A DNA stretch of 64,000 nt from Flavobacteriales bacterium (GCA_018401455.1 JAGYKU010000004.1:1-64000), one strand, 5' to 3'. Counted from the stretch's first letter, positions 18,676 through 27,679 are shown. The notes: generated from the letters alone by a model not told the origin. Numbers and translations: made by a program.

Positions 18676-19624
18676 TGCATTTTAAAAAGACAACAGTGAG
18701 ACAACTAACATTCATATTGACCTTTATCATTTTGACAACTTTTTCGGCTTGCGGACATACAAAGACTAAATCGAATTTTGAGAAATAAATATCGACATTG
18801 AAACAGTTGACTTTATTGAAATAAAAAACAGAGCAGAACATTCCGACACATTGGAAAATAATACAAAACAACTGACAATCGACCAGAAGAAACTATTTGT
18901 TGAGAATTTTAATAGTTCAAAATCAAACGGACTGAGAAAAGCAATTCCACTTTATTTTATTGAAGTTCATTTGAAGGACGGAACTAAAAGAAGTTTTAGA
19001 ATAAACGGACAATACATAAAGGAGAACAACGATTACTGCTTTGACTTGGGTGACAGCAAGTTTATAGAAACAATTTGGAATGAATTAAATCCAAGCCAAT
19101 CAAATACAAAATTCTTCATTAAAGACGAGTCAAGATACTCGCAGACATTTTTAACTGAATTTAAAGCACGACATAGTGTTTATGAGACTGTTTCACTCAT
19201 TGACGACACAATAATCGTAAACAATGACCGAGTTGGGCATATAATCATTCCGACAGATTTACCATTAAATCAACAAGTAACTTATCAAAAGACTGAGAAT
19301 AGCAAGAAACAAGTTTTGACAGTTAAACGAATTAACTACTCGACTTTAGAATATAATTATTACGAAGAATCTAACGGACAGAAAACAAATCAAAGACAAG
19401 GAACAGCAGACCTTGAGCCTGTATTTTATTTTGGAGCAGAAGGAACATTTGAAGACGAAAACGAAAATGTTTATGGAATGAATGAATACATAGACAGTTC
19501 TGAAAAAGACTGTTGGACAAACATTTATTTAGGGGTTGGTAGCATTGAGAAATCTCAAATAACATACGGTTGCGAAACGGACAGAAATTTATTTAACTCA
19601 AAACTATTGACACGGACGAAATGA
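18672..19624 (+). pseudogene. Cassette 2: lipoprotein gene split by a frameshift
   Basis: An ATG at 18672, inside the core GTTATGG, opens MVHFKKTTVRQLTFILTF... with a lipobox (TTFSACGH) and hits a stop at 18786-18788. Directly after it another frame continues (IDIETVDFIEIKNRAEHSDT) into the long ORF usually called from a TTG at 18851 (257 residues). Joined, they make a lipoprotein of about 315 residues without a recognisable domain. Codon use differs from neighbours (GAC, ACA and GGA frequent), suggesting a foreign source. Either the indel is real and the cassette is dead, or it is a sequencing error. Confidence 0.65.
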
Positions 19625-19631
19625 GAAAAAC

Positions 19632-19768
19632 GCACCATAACATCACCTACACGCAAGCAGGGGTTTCGTGCTTCGTAGGACAGGAAAGTGCTAAATTTGA
19701 AGTTCAGTTCTTCGTAGGAAGTTCAGTGGTAAAAATCCCTGCCTGCGTGTAGCTGAAAAACGTTACAG
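19632..19768 (+). other. attC-like site of cassette 2
   Basis: Left box GCACCATAAC (19632-19641) is the exact complement of the cassette's first bases GTTATGGTGC. Arm CTACACGCAAGCAGGG (19647-19662) pairs with CCCTGCCTGCGTGTAG (19737-19752) with one mismatch. The right core is GTTACAG (19762-19768). No downstream complement of this core was found, so the recognisable array ends here. Confidence 0.8.
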
Positions 19769-19806
19769 CCAATATTTACAAGACAAAGTTTTGAACACTC
19801 AGAAAA

Positions 19807-21471
19807 ATGAAAAATTATCACATTTTCCCATTTATCATTTCTTTCTTTATTTTCAGTTCCACTTATACTCAACACTCAATTTTGGACAGTGCGTTTCATT
19901 ATGAAGAGATTGAAAATTACTCAAAAGCTGCCAAATTTTACGATTTGTATCTAAAAAATGCAGGTAACCAAGATTCAATGTTTGTCGAAACCAAATTAAA
20001 ATCTGCTGCTATTCAATATATCCTGAACGATTACAAAACTACATTTTCACTGCTTACAGATGCCATTCAGATTAGCAAGAAAATAAAAAATGAAGAGTTA
20101 ATTTTTAAAGCAAATGTTCAATTAGCCAACTTCTATATCATGGAATCAAAATTAAAGCAGGCACAGAAAATTTTTGATGACAATCGACCGATATCAACTT
20201 TTAGTCCTCAAAATGTTTGTTCGTATTATCATCGAAAAGCATTTTTTCACAATCAAAAAAATGAGTTAGATTCTGCCATTTACTTTTCAAACGAAGCCCT
20301 GGAAATTGCTTCACAATATCATCTTCAAGATGCAAAAGGAACAATATTTAATGAACTAGCCAATATCCATCAAAAAAAGGGCGATTATCAAAAAGCTATT
20401 GAGTACTATGATAAAACTTGTTTTATCTATAAAAATAAATTACGCTATTATGCTAACGCCTATTTTAATAAAGCTACGATTTATTATCTACAAGAAAATT
20501 ATACATCTGCTATTCATCACCTGAAAATAAATCTGGAATCAATACAAAACACCAACTGGTCAACCGTTAAAGGACCAATTATGGACTATCTTTCAAAGTC
20601 TTACTTCGCTTTAGGAGATTCTTTAAACGGATACAAATATTTAGCTTTATATAATGAGCAGGTATTGGAAACTAATAATATTGAAAGTAATAAAATTCTT
20701 AATAAACTTCAGGTTGAATATGAAACTGAACAAAAAAGTAAAGAAATTTTAGAACAAAAAGCAATCATTGATTCACATAAAAATTTCAGAAGAAATATTC
20801 TGTTTATTTTCATTTTTTTGCTTGTTCTTATTATTACTTCTTTATTGTTTTATTTTAATATACATAAGAAAAACAAAACATTATCTAATCTTTTAAATGA
20901 AAATGAATTTCTAATGGGAGAAGCCAACCATCGTATTAAAAACAATTTGCAATTAATCGTTTCTTTATTGGCTCATGAAAATGAAAAAATTGAAAACCAT
21001 GATATGAATTCTTTGAGAAGTATTACAAGTAAGATAGAATCTATATCCACACTTCATCAGCAACTCTATATGAATGAAGAAAAAGACACAATAGAATTAT
21101 CTGTTTATTTGAATAATATTTGTTCGAATTTACATTCGATTTTAAGAGCAAAAGAAATTAACCTAAATATAAACTTAAAAGCAATTTCATATGATATTAA
21201 TTCCTCCGTTTATATTGGTTTATTGATTAATGAACTAATCATAAATTCTATAAAACACGCCTTTAATAATAAGCAAATAGACAAAGTTATAAATTTGATT
21301 TTGGAGGTCAATGGAAAAAACGCGAAATTGATTTATCAAGATAACGGTGTAGGTATTTCAAACGATACAAAGCCTCATTTAATTCATTTACTTTGTGCAC
21401 AACTAAAGCAAAAATCATTTATTGATAACAGAAATGGTTTTTATTTTGAAATCTCACTAAACCCTGTGTAG
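19807..21471 (+). CDS. TPR histidine kinase (HisKA_2 type)
   Basis: 554 residues: signal peptide (1-22), TPR repeats (about 25-300, for example ALEIASQYHLQDAKGTIFNE), one membrane helix (about 330-352), then the phospho-acceptor box EANHRIKNNLQ (His about 375) and an ATPase domain with N-box INELIINSIKHAF and G1 box DNGVGI. The G2 part is degenerate (KPHLIHLLCAQL lacks the usual GLG glycines), so ATP binding may be weakened. It is followed after six bases by a LytTR response regulator, the usual partner in Bacteroidota. It lies just after the last attC core but is too large, and lacks its own attC, to be an obvious cassette. Confidence 0.85.
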   Translation: MKNYHIFPFIISFFIFSSTYTQHSILDSAFHYEEIENYSKAAKFYDLYLKNAGNQDSMFVETKLKSAAIQYILNDYKTTFSLLTDAIQISKKIKNEELIFKANVQLANFYIMESKLKQAQKIFDDNRPISTFSPQNVCSYYHRKAFFHNQKNELDSAIYFSNEALEIASQYHLQDAKGTIFNELANIHQKKGDYQKAIEYYDKTCFIYKNKLRYYANAYFNKATIYYLQENYTSAIHHLKINLESIQNTNWSTVKGPIMDYLSKSYFALGDSLNGYKYLALYNEQVLETNNIESNKILNKLQVEYETEQKSKEILEQKAIIDSHKNFRRNILFIFIFLLVLIITSLLFYFNIHKKNKTLSNLLNENEFLMGEANHRIKNNLQLIVSLLAHENEKIENHDMNSLRSITSKIESISTLHQQLYMNEEKDTIELSVYLNNICSNLHSILRAKEINLNINLKAISYDINSSVYIGLLINELIINSIKHAFNNKQIDKVINLILEVNGKNAKLIYQDNGVGISNDTKPHLIHLLCAQLKQKSFIDNRNGFYFEISLNPV

Positions 21472-21477
21472 AAAATT

Positions 21478-22125
21478 ATGAAAGTAGTTATAATAGAAGA
21501 CGAATATATTGTTGCAGATCACCTCTCTAAAATACTAAAGAAGCATGGTTTTGAAACTATTGCTATGGCTGACAATTTAGTAGATGCCGTTGAAACATTG
21601 AAGCAATTGCCTGATTTATATTTGCTGGATATACGGTTGGCTAATAATCATAACGGAATTGATTTTGGAAAAACACTTCAAACAAAAGTAATTCCTTTCA
21701 TTTATATTACTGCCAACAACGAGTTAGAAGTCATTAAAAAAGCAATAGCAACTCATCCTGAAAGTTATATTACTAAACCATTTAATGAAAGGGATGTAGT
21801 TGCTGCAATTGAATTAGTCAAGTTGAAGAACTTAACTAAAAATCGAATTAAAATTATCACCCCAAAGGGAACCATCAGCCTATTGGAAAAAGAAATATTG
21901 TATTGTAAAGCGGATGGCTCCTATACGAACATCATTACCGCTAATAAAACCTATATTCAACGCCTCTCCCTCAAAGAAATTTCAGAAAAACTAAGTAATA
22001 ATTTTGTACGAGTTCACCACTCGTATTTGGTAAACAAGAATAAAATTACCTCCCAAAAAGCGACCTCACTCTATATAGAAGCTATAGAAATACCTATCTC
22101 TCGTAGCTACAAAAAAAAAATGTAG
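21478..22125 (+). CDS. LytTR-family response regulator
   Basis: 215 residues. Receiver domain (1-110) with acidic pair E7-D8, phospho-acceptor Asp51 (LYLLDIRL), Thr in YITAN and Lys in ITKPF. A LytTR DNA-binding domain (about 118-213) follows (LYCKADGSYTNI, RVHHSYLVNKNKI, IPISRSYKKKM). It should be phosphorylated by the upstream TPR kinase and bind direct-repeat promoter sites. Candidate targets are the downstream surface-protein genes at 22234-26440, by position only. Confidence 0.9.
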   Translation: MKVVIIEDEYIVADHLSKILKKHGFETIAMADNLVDAVETLKQLPDLYLLDIRLANNHNGIDFGKTLQTKVIPFIYITANNELEVIKKAIATHPESYITKPFNERDVVAAIELVKLKNLTKNRIKIITPKGTISLLEKEILYCKADGSYTNIITANKTYIQRLSLKEISEKLSNNFVRVHHSYLVNKNKITSQKATSLYIEAIEIPISRSYKKKM

Positions 22126-22233
22126 CGCATTTTTTTATGTCACTTACAACAAAAATCGGTTAGTTGCAACATTTATTTTGGGAGTCTGATTAAAATGTTG
22201 AAAATTTGATCATAGAAAACTTTATACAAGTGA

Positions 22234-23298
22234 ATGATAGAAACATTACAGCCCTTCAGTCTAGTTAACTCTCCGCAATTACCAGAATTATTATTCAAGT
22301 TAAATTGCTCTATTGTATTGTCAACGCATCAGGCTGGAAAAGTTGTGATGCTTAGTCCCAGTGAAGATGGTGAAAGGTTAGTCACATTGCCAAGAAGTTT
22401 CTATAAGCCAATGGGGATTTCTGTTAAGGGTGATAAAATGTTAATTGCGTCCAAAGATGAAGTCATTCTTTTGGAAAACTCGAGAGAACTAGCAGTTCAT
22501 TACCCAAATAAACAAAATACCTATGATAGTCTTTGGCTGCCAAGAGTTACTTTCTATACTGGACAAGTAGATATGCATGATGTTTCTTTCGGTGACGATG
22601 GAATTTACGCTATCAACACCTCTTTTTCTTGTTTATGTAAAGTAGATGGCAACTATAATTTCAATCCTTTATGGACTCCTCCTTTTATTGATAAATTAAT
22701 TTCGGAAGATAGATGCCATTTAAATGGACTAGTTATGCTAAACGGAAAGCCAAAATATGTTACAGCCTTAGGAAAATCGAATACTCAGGAAGGATGGAGA
22801 GACAATATTGTAAATGGAGGTGTTTTAATGGATGTTACTAATGATGAAATTATATTGTCAAATCTTGCCATGCCTCATTCTCCAAGATTTTACAATAACG
22901 AATTGTATCTATTATTATCTGCTTCTGGAGAATTTGTAAAAGTTGACTTAAAAACTAAGTCTTATGAAGTTTTAAAAAAATTTGATGGATTTTGCAGAGG
23001 ACTTTCTTTTTATAAAGATTATGCATTTATTGGTTTCTCTAAACTCAGAAAAAACTCCAGCACTTTTGCTAAACTTCCTTTTAGTGATAAAGCCAATTTT
23101 GCAGGTGTCAAAATTATTCATTTACCAACAAATGCTGAAGTGGGAGAAATGATATACCAAACTAGTGTCGATGAAATATACGATGTAATAGTTCTGGAAG
23201 ATATGATTCGACCTAATATTTTAAACACTATTAATTCTATTCATAAATATTCACTTTCCATACCTGGAAGCACATTTTGGGCTAATCCAGAAACTTAA
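22234..23298 (+). CDS. TIGR03032/DUF4915-like protein
   Basis: 354 residues without signal peptide. The pattern STHQAGKVVML, PRSFYKPMGI, VDMHDVSFGDDGIYAINT, CHLNGLVMLNGKPKYVTALG and MPHSPRFYNNELYLL fits the TIGR03032 (DUF4915) family, predicted to form a beta-propeller; its reaction is unknown. It lies 28 bases upstream of a giant T9SS adhesin-like gene and is probably co-transcribed with it, so it might act on or regulate that protein. The conserved His residues (MHDV, CHLNGL, MPHSP) would be the place to look for an active centre. Confidence 0.8.
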   Translation: MIETLQPFSLVNSPQLPELLFKLNCSIVLSTHQAGKVVMLSPSEDGERLVTLPRSFYKPMGISVKGDKMLIASKDEVILLENSRELAVHYPNKQNTYDSLWLPRVTFYTGQVDMHDVSFGDDGIYAINTSFSCLCKVDGNYNFNPLWTPPFIDKLISEDRCHLNGLVMLNGKPKYVTALGKSNTQEGWRDNIVNGGVLMDVTNDEIILSNLAMPHSPRFYNNELYLLLSASGEFVKVDLKTKSYEVLKKFDGFCRGLSFYKDYAFIGFSKLRKNSSTFAKLPFSDKANFAGVKIIHLPTNAEVGEMIYQTSVDEIYDVIVLEDMIRPNILNTINSIHKYSLSIPGSTFWANPET

Positions 23299-23326
23299 AT
23301 TCTAAAAAAATAAGAAAACTAAAAAA

Positions 23327-26300
23327 ATGAAACAAAACAATTACAACTCTCTGGTTAGTTTGTATTGCAAATACATTCTTAAAAGGAAAAGATTATTTCT
23401 TGCTAATAAAAACGAAAGAAGGCAAGCAATTCTGACAAAGCACATTGATCGCTTATACAAGAGATTAATGGCCATGTCTTTTACAGTAAAGAAGAAAGCA
23501 ATTGCTTCAACATTTGTTTTTGGATCGTTGATTTTTAGTGCTAACAGTTTAAATGCACAAGTTTTTGCTCCTCAAACTTTAAATCCCTTTGGTTTTATTC
23601 AACAACCCGCTAATCAAACAATGAACCCGGCTTTTGTTGATTTAGATGGAGATGGTGATTTAGATTTAGTAAGTGGACAAAATAATTTTTACCAATTTTG
23701 GGAAAATATTGGGTCTGCTTCAAGTATGAATCTTAACTCTCCATTATCAAATCCATTTGGGTTAACTTGGCCTGGAGGTGTTTTTGGACCAGCGCCAACT
23801 TTTGCAGATTTAGATGGGGATGGTGATTTCGACATGATGAGTTCTGGATCAGGAGGAGCTTCTGTAAATGGTGTTTTTTTATATTATGAAAATATTGGCA
23901 CAGCTACAGCGCCCAATTTTGCACCATATGTATCCAACCCTTTTTCATTGACAACCCAAACTGGTGCTTTCAGAATGCACCCAGAGTTTATCGATTTAGA
24001 TAATGATGGAGATTTCGATATAATAATGAGTAGTTATCTTGGAGATATGACATACTTTGAGAATATAGGATCTGCGAGTGCACCATTATTTGGCCCTGCT
24101 CAAGTAAATCCATTTGGGCTTGTTAATGTGAAAGATGCCGTGACAGGATCTGGATCTGGATATTGCGTGCCAACTTTTGGAGATTTAGATGGAGACGGAG
24201 ATTATGATATATTAGTTGGTAGCAACAAAGGGCAACTCTTGTATTATTTTGAGAATATAGGCTCAACAAATTCACCTTTATTCACCACTGGATTAATCAA
24301 CCCCTTTAACTTAGATGCAGGAACATCTTTCCCATCTCCTTGCCTAGTTGATAGTGACAACGATAATGACCTTGATTTATTTTTAGGAGAATTTGATGGA
24401 AATTTAGCTTGGTTTGAAAACATAACTCCTTGTATTGCAGACCAAACAGTAACGGCAACACAATTAACCTTATGTGATAATGGTTCAACCACTATTGATT
24501 TAGGATCTACTGAATTAGGAGTAGATTATTACTTAAGAAATGATTTAAACGATACCGTTGTCGATGGTCCAATAGCTGGAACAGGATCAGGTATTTCTTT
24601 AAATACAGGTACTATTTCCACAACTACTACTTATAATGTTTATTCAGAAGCAGGTTTTTCAGGTGCATTAGCATTTGATGGAGTCGATGATGAGGTTGTA
24701 ATTAGTGGAGGAGGTGCCGCTTATGCGGGTCTAAATATTTGGACAATCGAAGCCTGGGTTAGAGTGCCAATTAACGCCTCAATAACACCATTGTTTTACA
24801 CAAACACCTCTACAATTAGTTATGTAGGGCCTACTATTATGCAAGTAAGAGATGGAAATGGCACTGCTTTAAATACGGCTGGGTTGCCAAACGATGGTGA
24901 ATGGCATCATGTAGCATTCGTTAGTTCTGGTCCTAATAACGCAGTAGCTTATGTCGATGGAGTTTCAATTGCTGTAACACAAAATTTACATGGAGGATTT
25001 AATTCTAGCATGAGTACTAGCGATTTTACTTTAGGAGCCTATAGCGCATCCAATTTTGGATTAATTGATATTGCTGAATATAGATTTTGGACAATTAATA
25101 AGTCACAAGTTGAAATTCAAACTGATATGAATTCAACTTTAGCCGGAACTGAACCAAATCTTGAAATGCTTTTTGAATTTGAAGATGGAACAGGGTCTAA
25201 TATCGCAGTGGACAAAACAGGATCATGGCCAAATGGTGTACTAACTAACATGGACCCTAGTTCTGATTGGATATCCGCCATGCCATCTTGCTCTCTCGAA
25301 ATGACCCAAACAGCAACCGTAACTATTAACAATTCAAGTAGTGGAACAGATACCAGAACTGAATGTAACTCTTACCTGTGGATAGATAACAATACCTACA
25401 CAGCAAGTAATAACATAGCAACGTTCAACATCGTTGGTGGTGCAGCTAATGGTTGTGACTCTTTGGTTACACTTGATTTGACAATTATCAATTCAGCAAC
25501 AGGAACAGATACAAGAACTGAATGTAACTCTTATACTTGGATTGATGGAATCAACTACACTGCAAGCAACAATACTGCAACATATAACATTGTAGGGGGT
25601 GCTGCTAATGGTTGTGATAGTTTGGTAACCCTTGACTTAACAATAATAAACTCTGCTACAGGAACAGATACAAGAACTGAATGTAATTCATACACGTGGA
25701 TTGATGGTGTTAACTATACATCTAGTAACAACTCAGCGACCTTTAACATTGTCGGTGGTGCTGTAAACGGGTGTGATAGTTTGGTAACCCTTGACTTAAC
25801 AATCATAAACTCTGCAACAGGAACAGATACAAGAACAGAATGTAATTCATACACGTGGATTGATGGTGTTAACTATACATCTAGTAACAACACAGCGACT
25901 TTTAACATTGTCGGTGGTGCTGTAAACGGGTGTGATAGTTTAGTAACCCTTGATTTAACAATTAATAATGTTTCAGACCTTACAACAACTACTTCTGGAA
26001 TAACTATTTCTGCTAACAATACAGGAGCAACCTATCAATGGTTGGATTGTGATAACAATAATGCAATTATAACAGGAGAAACAGGACAATCATTTAATGC
26101 TACAATAAATGGTAATTACGCAGTAGAATTATCTGAAAATGGCTGTGTAGATACTTCTGCTTGTGTGGCAATTACAACTGTAGGAATTGTTGAGAATAGT
26201 TTCGAACATAAGCTTACAGTTTATCCAAATCCAACATCTGGAAATTTCTCAATAGATCTTGGTGCAATATATGAATCTTCAGCAGTTTCAATTACTGATA

Positions 26301-26440
26301 TTTCGGGTAAGTTAATTGTTTCAGAAACCATGTCTAAATCACAAGTTCTAAATTTTAATTTAAAAGAACCTGCTGGGATATATATTGTTTCTATTCAATC
26401 TGGAGACAAGAAAGCTATTATTAAACTAATAAAAGAATAA
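23327..26440 (+). CDS. Giant surface protein: FG-GAP repeats, LamG domain, T9SS
   Basis: 1037 residues. An unusually long basic leader (about 75 residues, with KRKR and NERRQ) precedes the hydrophobic signal segment ending ...NSLNAQ; similar extended leaders occur on other surface repeat proteins. Five FG-GAP/VCBS-like calcium repeats (DLDGDGDLDL, DLDGDGDFDM, DLDNDGDFDI, DLDGDGDYDI, DSDNDNDLDL) cover about 100-360. A LamG-like domain (FDGVDDEVVI ... IEAWVRV) covers about 445-650. Four 53-residue repeats with paired cysteines (TECNSYTWID ... NGCDSLVTLDLTI) follow, then a type A sorting domain (VYPNPTSGNF). Likely a cell-surface adhesin or glycan binder. The LytTR system upstream could control it. 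Confidence 0.88.
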   Translation: MKQNNYNSLVSLYCKYILKRKRLFLANKNERRQAILTKHIDRLYKRLMAMSFTVKKKAIASTFVFGSLIFSANSLNAQVFAPQTLNPFGFIQQPANQTMNPAFVDLDGDGDLDLVSGQNNFYQFWENIGSASSMNLNSPLSNPFGLTWPGGVFGPAPTFADLDGDGDFDMMSSGSGGASVNGVFLYYENIGTATAPNFAPYVSNPFSLTTQTGAFRMHPEFIDLDNDGDFDIIMSSYLGDMTYFENIGSASAPLFGPAQVNPFGLVNVKDAVTGSGSGYCVPTFGDLDGDGDYDILVGSNKGQLLYYFENIGSTNSPLFTTGLINPFNLDAGTSFPSPCLVDSDNDNDLDLFLGEFDGNLAWFENITPCIADQTVTATQLTLCDNGSTTIDLGSTELGVDYYLRNDLNDTVVDGPIAGTGSGISLNTGTISTTTTYNVYSEAGFSGALAFDGVDDEVVISGGGAAYAGLNIWTIEAWVRVPINASITPLFYTNTSTISYVGPTIMQVRDGNGTALNTAGLPNDGEWHHVAFVSSGPNNAVAYVDGVSIAVTQNLHGGFNSSMSTSDFTLGAYSASNFGLIDIAEYRFWTINKSQVEIQTDMNSTLAGTEPNLEMLFEFEDGTGSNIAVDKTGSWPNGVLTNMDPSSDWISAMPSCSLEMTQTATVTINNSSSGTDTRTECNSYLWIDNNTYTASNNIATFNIVGGAANGCDSLVTLDLTIINSATGTDTRTECNSYTWIDGINYTASNNTATYNIVGGAANGCDSLVTLDLTIINSATGTDTRTECNSYTWIDGVNYTSSNNSATFNIVGGAVNGCDSLVTLDLTIINSATGTDTRTECNSYTWIDGVNYTSSNNTATFNIVGGAVNGCDSLVTLDLTINNVSDLTTTTSGITISANNTGATYQWLDCDNNNAIITGETGQSFNATINGNYAVELSENGCVDTSACVAITTVGIVENSFEHKLTVYPNPTSGNFSIDLGAIYESSAVSITDISGKLIVSETMSKSQVLNFNLKEPAGIYIVSIQSGDKKAIIKLIKE
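25327..25964 (+). repeat. Four tandem 159-bp coding repeats
   Basis: The word ggaacagata recurs at 25343, 25502, 25661 and 25820, an exact 159-base period. Units 3 and 4 are almost identical at DNA level, pointing to recent duplication or conversion. Confidence 0.95.
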
Positions 26441-26446
26441 AACGAT

Positions 26447-26500
26447 TTGCTAACATTGTATAAGTCCCATTAAAACGGGGCTTATACTTGACCGTTATGC
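26447..26500 (+). other. Isolated attC-like site
   Basis: Left box TTGCTAAC (26447-26454), arm GTATAAG-t-CCC (26458-26468), loop, arm GGGGCTTATAC (26477-26487), right core GTTATGC (26494-26500). The left box nearly complements its own right core. No T-run follows, so a terminator is less likely. No partner core was found upstream, so this may be an orphan or decayed site. It sits just ahead of two DUF1801/YdeI-like genes, common accessory cargo. Confidence 0.5.
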
Positions 26501-26554
26501 AAGTCTAAATAACAAACCATTGAAAAAAAGTTATGATAAATATTAACAGAACCT

Positions 26555-26923
26555 ATGGACGAAAACGTAAAATTTAATTCTGTAGAAGAGTACTTTAATG
26601 CACAACCTGAAAATGTAAAAAATGTTTTACTTCAAATGAAGCGTTGTATTTTGAAGGTTGTTCCGGAGGCAAAAGCATTATTGAATTATAACATTCCAGC
26701 ATTTGCCTTGATAGAAGATGGAAAAAGAGAACAACAAATTATGATAGCAGGGTATAAAAATCATGTTGGACTTTATCCACACCCAACAACTATCGAAAAG
26801 TTTGAAGCAGAACTAAATGATTACAAAAAAGGTAAAGGTTCTGTTCAATTTCCAATAGACAAACCTTTGCCTGTTGAACTAATTGAAAAAATGGTTGAAT
26901 ACAGATTAAGCCTTTTAACCTAA
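26555..26923 (+). CDS. DUF1801 family protein
   Basis: 122 residues. The pattern VEEYFNAQPENVKNVLLQMKRCIL, LNYNIPAFAL, HVGLYPHP and GKGSVQFPIDKPLPVELIEKM matches the DUF1801 (YdhG-like) fold, a small protein of unknown biochemical role; a distant relative is called an iron chaperone. It ends two bases before the next gene and pairs with it. It lies right after an attC-like hairpin. Confidence 0.85.
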   Translation: MDENVKFNSVEEYFNAQPENVKNVLLQMKRCILKVVPEAKALLNYNIPAFALIEDGKREQQIMIAGYKNHVGLYPHPTTIEKFEAELNDYKKGKGSVQFPIDKPLPVELIEKMVEYRLSLLT

Positions 26924-26925
26924 TT

Positions 26926-27552
26926 ATGAATCCACAAGTAGACAAATATCTCAATGACGGCTGTATGCGATGCAAGTATGGTGGAACACCACAATGTAAA
27001 GTCAATAATTGGCGTGAAGAATTGGAAATGCTTAGACAAATTGTTTTAGAAACTAAATTGACCGAAGAAATAAAGTGGGGCGTACCTGTTTACACCCATA
27101 AAGGTAAAAATATAGTAACTGTAAACGCCCTTAAAGAATCAGCAAACATTGGCTTTTTTAAAGGTGTTTTACTTGAGGACAAACATAAAATACTTCAACA
27201 GCAAGGAAACTTGCAGTCCGACAGGATTATTAAGTTTACTAATACAAAAGATATTGAAAAAGTGAAAGATCTTTTGAAAGTTTACGTTTTGGAAGCGATA
27301 GCAATTGAAGAAAGCGGAAAAAAAGTAGAGTTCAAGAAAAATCCTGAACCAATTCCTCACGAACTAATTAAAGCATTTGAACAAGACATTGTATTTAAAA
27401 AAGCATTTTACGATTTGACACCTGGAAGACAAAGAGGGTATGTCATTCACTTTTCACAACCCAAACAATCACAAACAAGAATAGCACGTATTGAGAAATA
27501 TAAAGAACAAATTTGTAACGGAATAGGACTTAATGACAAGTATAAATCCTGA
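26926..27552 (+). CDS. DUF1801/YdeI-like protein
   Basis: 208 residues. An N-terminal Cys cluster (CMRCKYGGTPQCKV) is followed by a DUF1801-like domain (EIKWGVPVYTHKGKNIVTV, NIGFFKGVLL) and a C-terminal YdeI-like part (LIKAFEQDIVFKKAFYDL, TPGRQRGYVIHFSQPKQSQT, ARIEKY). The YdeI family is tied to bacteriocin/peptide resistance in some bacteria, but function here is unknown. Two-base spacing from the upstream DUF1801 gene implies one operon. Confidence 0.85.
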   Translation: MNPQVDKYLNDGCMRCKYGGTPQCKVNNWREELEMLRQIVLETKLTEEIKWGVPVYTHKGKNIVTVNALKESANIGFFKGVLLEDKHKILQQQGNLQSDRIIKFTNTKDIEKVKDLLKVYVLEAIAIEESGKKVEFKKNPEPIPHELIKAFEQDIVFKKAFYDLTPGRQRGYVIHFSQPKQSQTRIARIEKYKEQICNGIGLNDKYKS

Positions 27553-27679
27553 TATAAAATCCTCAGTATAATAAGCAGACTTATAATATCACATTGTTTT
27601 AAAAGCAAAATATTTTACAATTAATGTATTAATTTTCAAGAAAATAGTTAATTTAGTAAAAATTTCTAATTCTAGATGT

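Larger units (their letters stand above)
16497..19768 (+). mobile_element. Integron-like element: recombinase, att site, two cassettes
   Basis: A tyrosine recombinase gene is followed by a hairpin site and two cassettes, each ending in an attC-like site. The decisive sign is base-exact. Cassette 1 opens with GTTAGGTAT (17732) and its attC opens with the complement ATACCTAAC (18541). Cassette 2 opens with GTTATGGTGC (18669) and its attC opens with the complement GCACCATAAC (19632). This follows from cleavage between G and TT during cassette capture. Unlike classical integrons, the recombinase points the same way as the cassettes and lacks the IntI-specific insertion. Confidence 0.75.

Noticed and set aside
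22140-22230. Possible attC closing a cassette with the kinase and regulator (GTTAGTTGCAAC near 22161)
   Set aside because: No paired arms, and no complement of the expected GGCTGTAAC left box.
26458-26487. Rho-independent terminator after the giant T9SS gene
   Set aside because: The hairpin is good but no T-run follows; attC-like geometry explains it better, although a dual role cannot be excluded.
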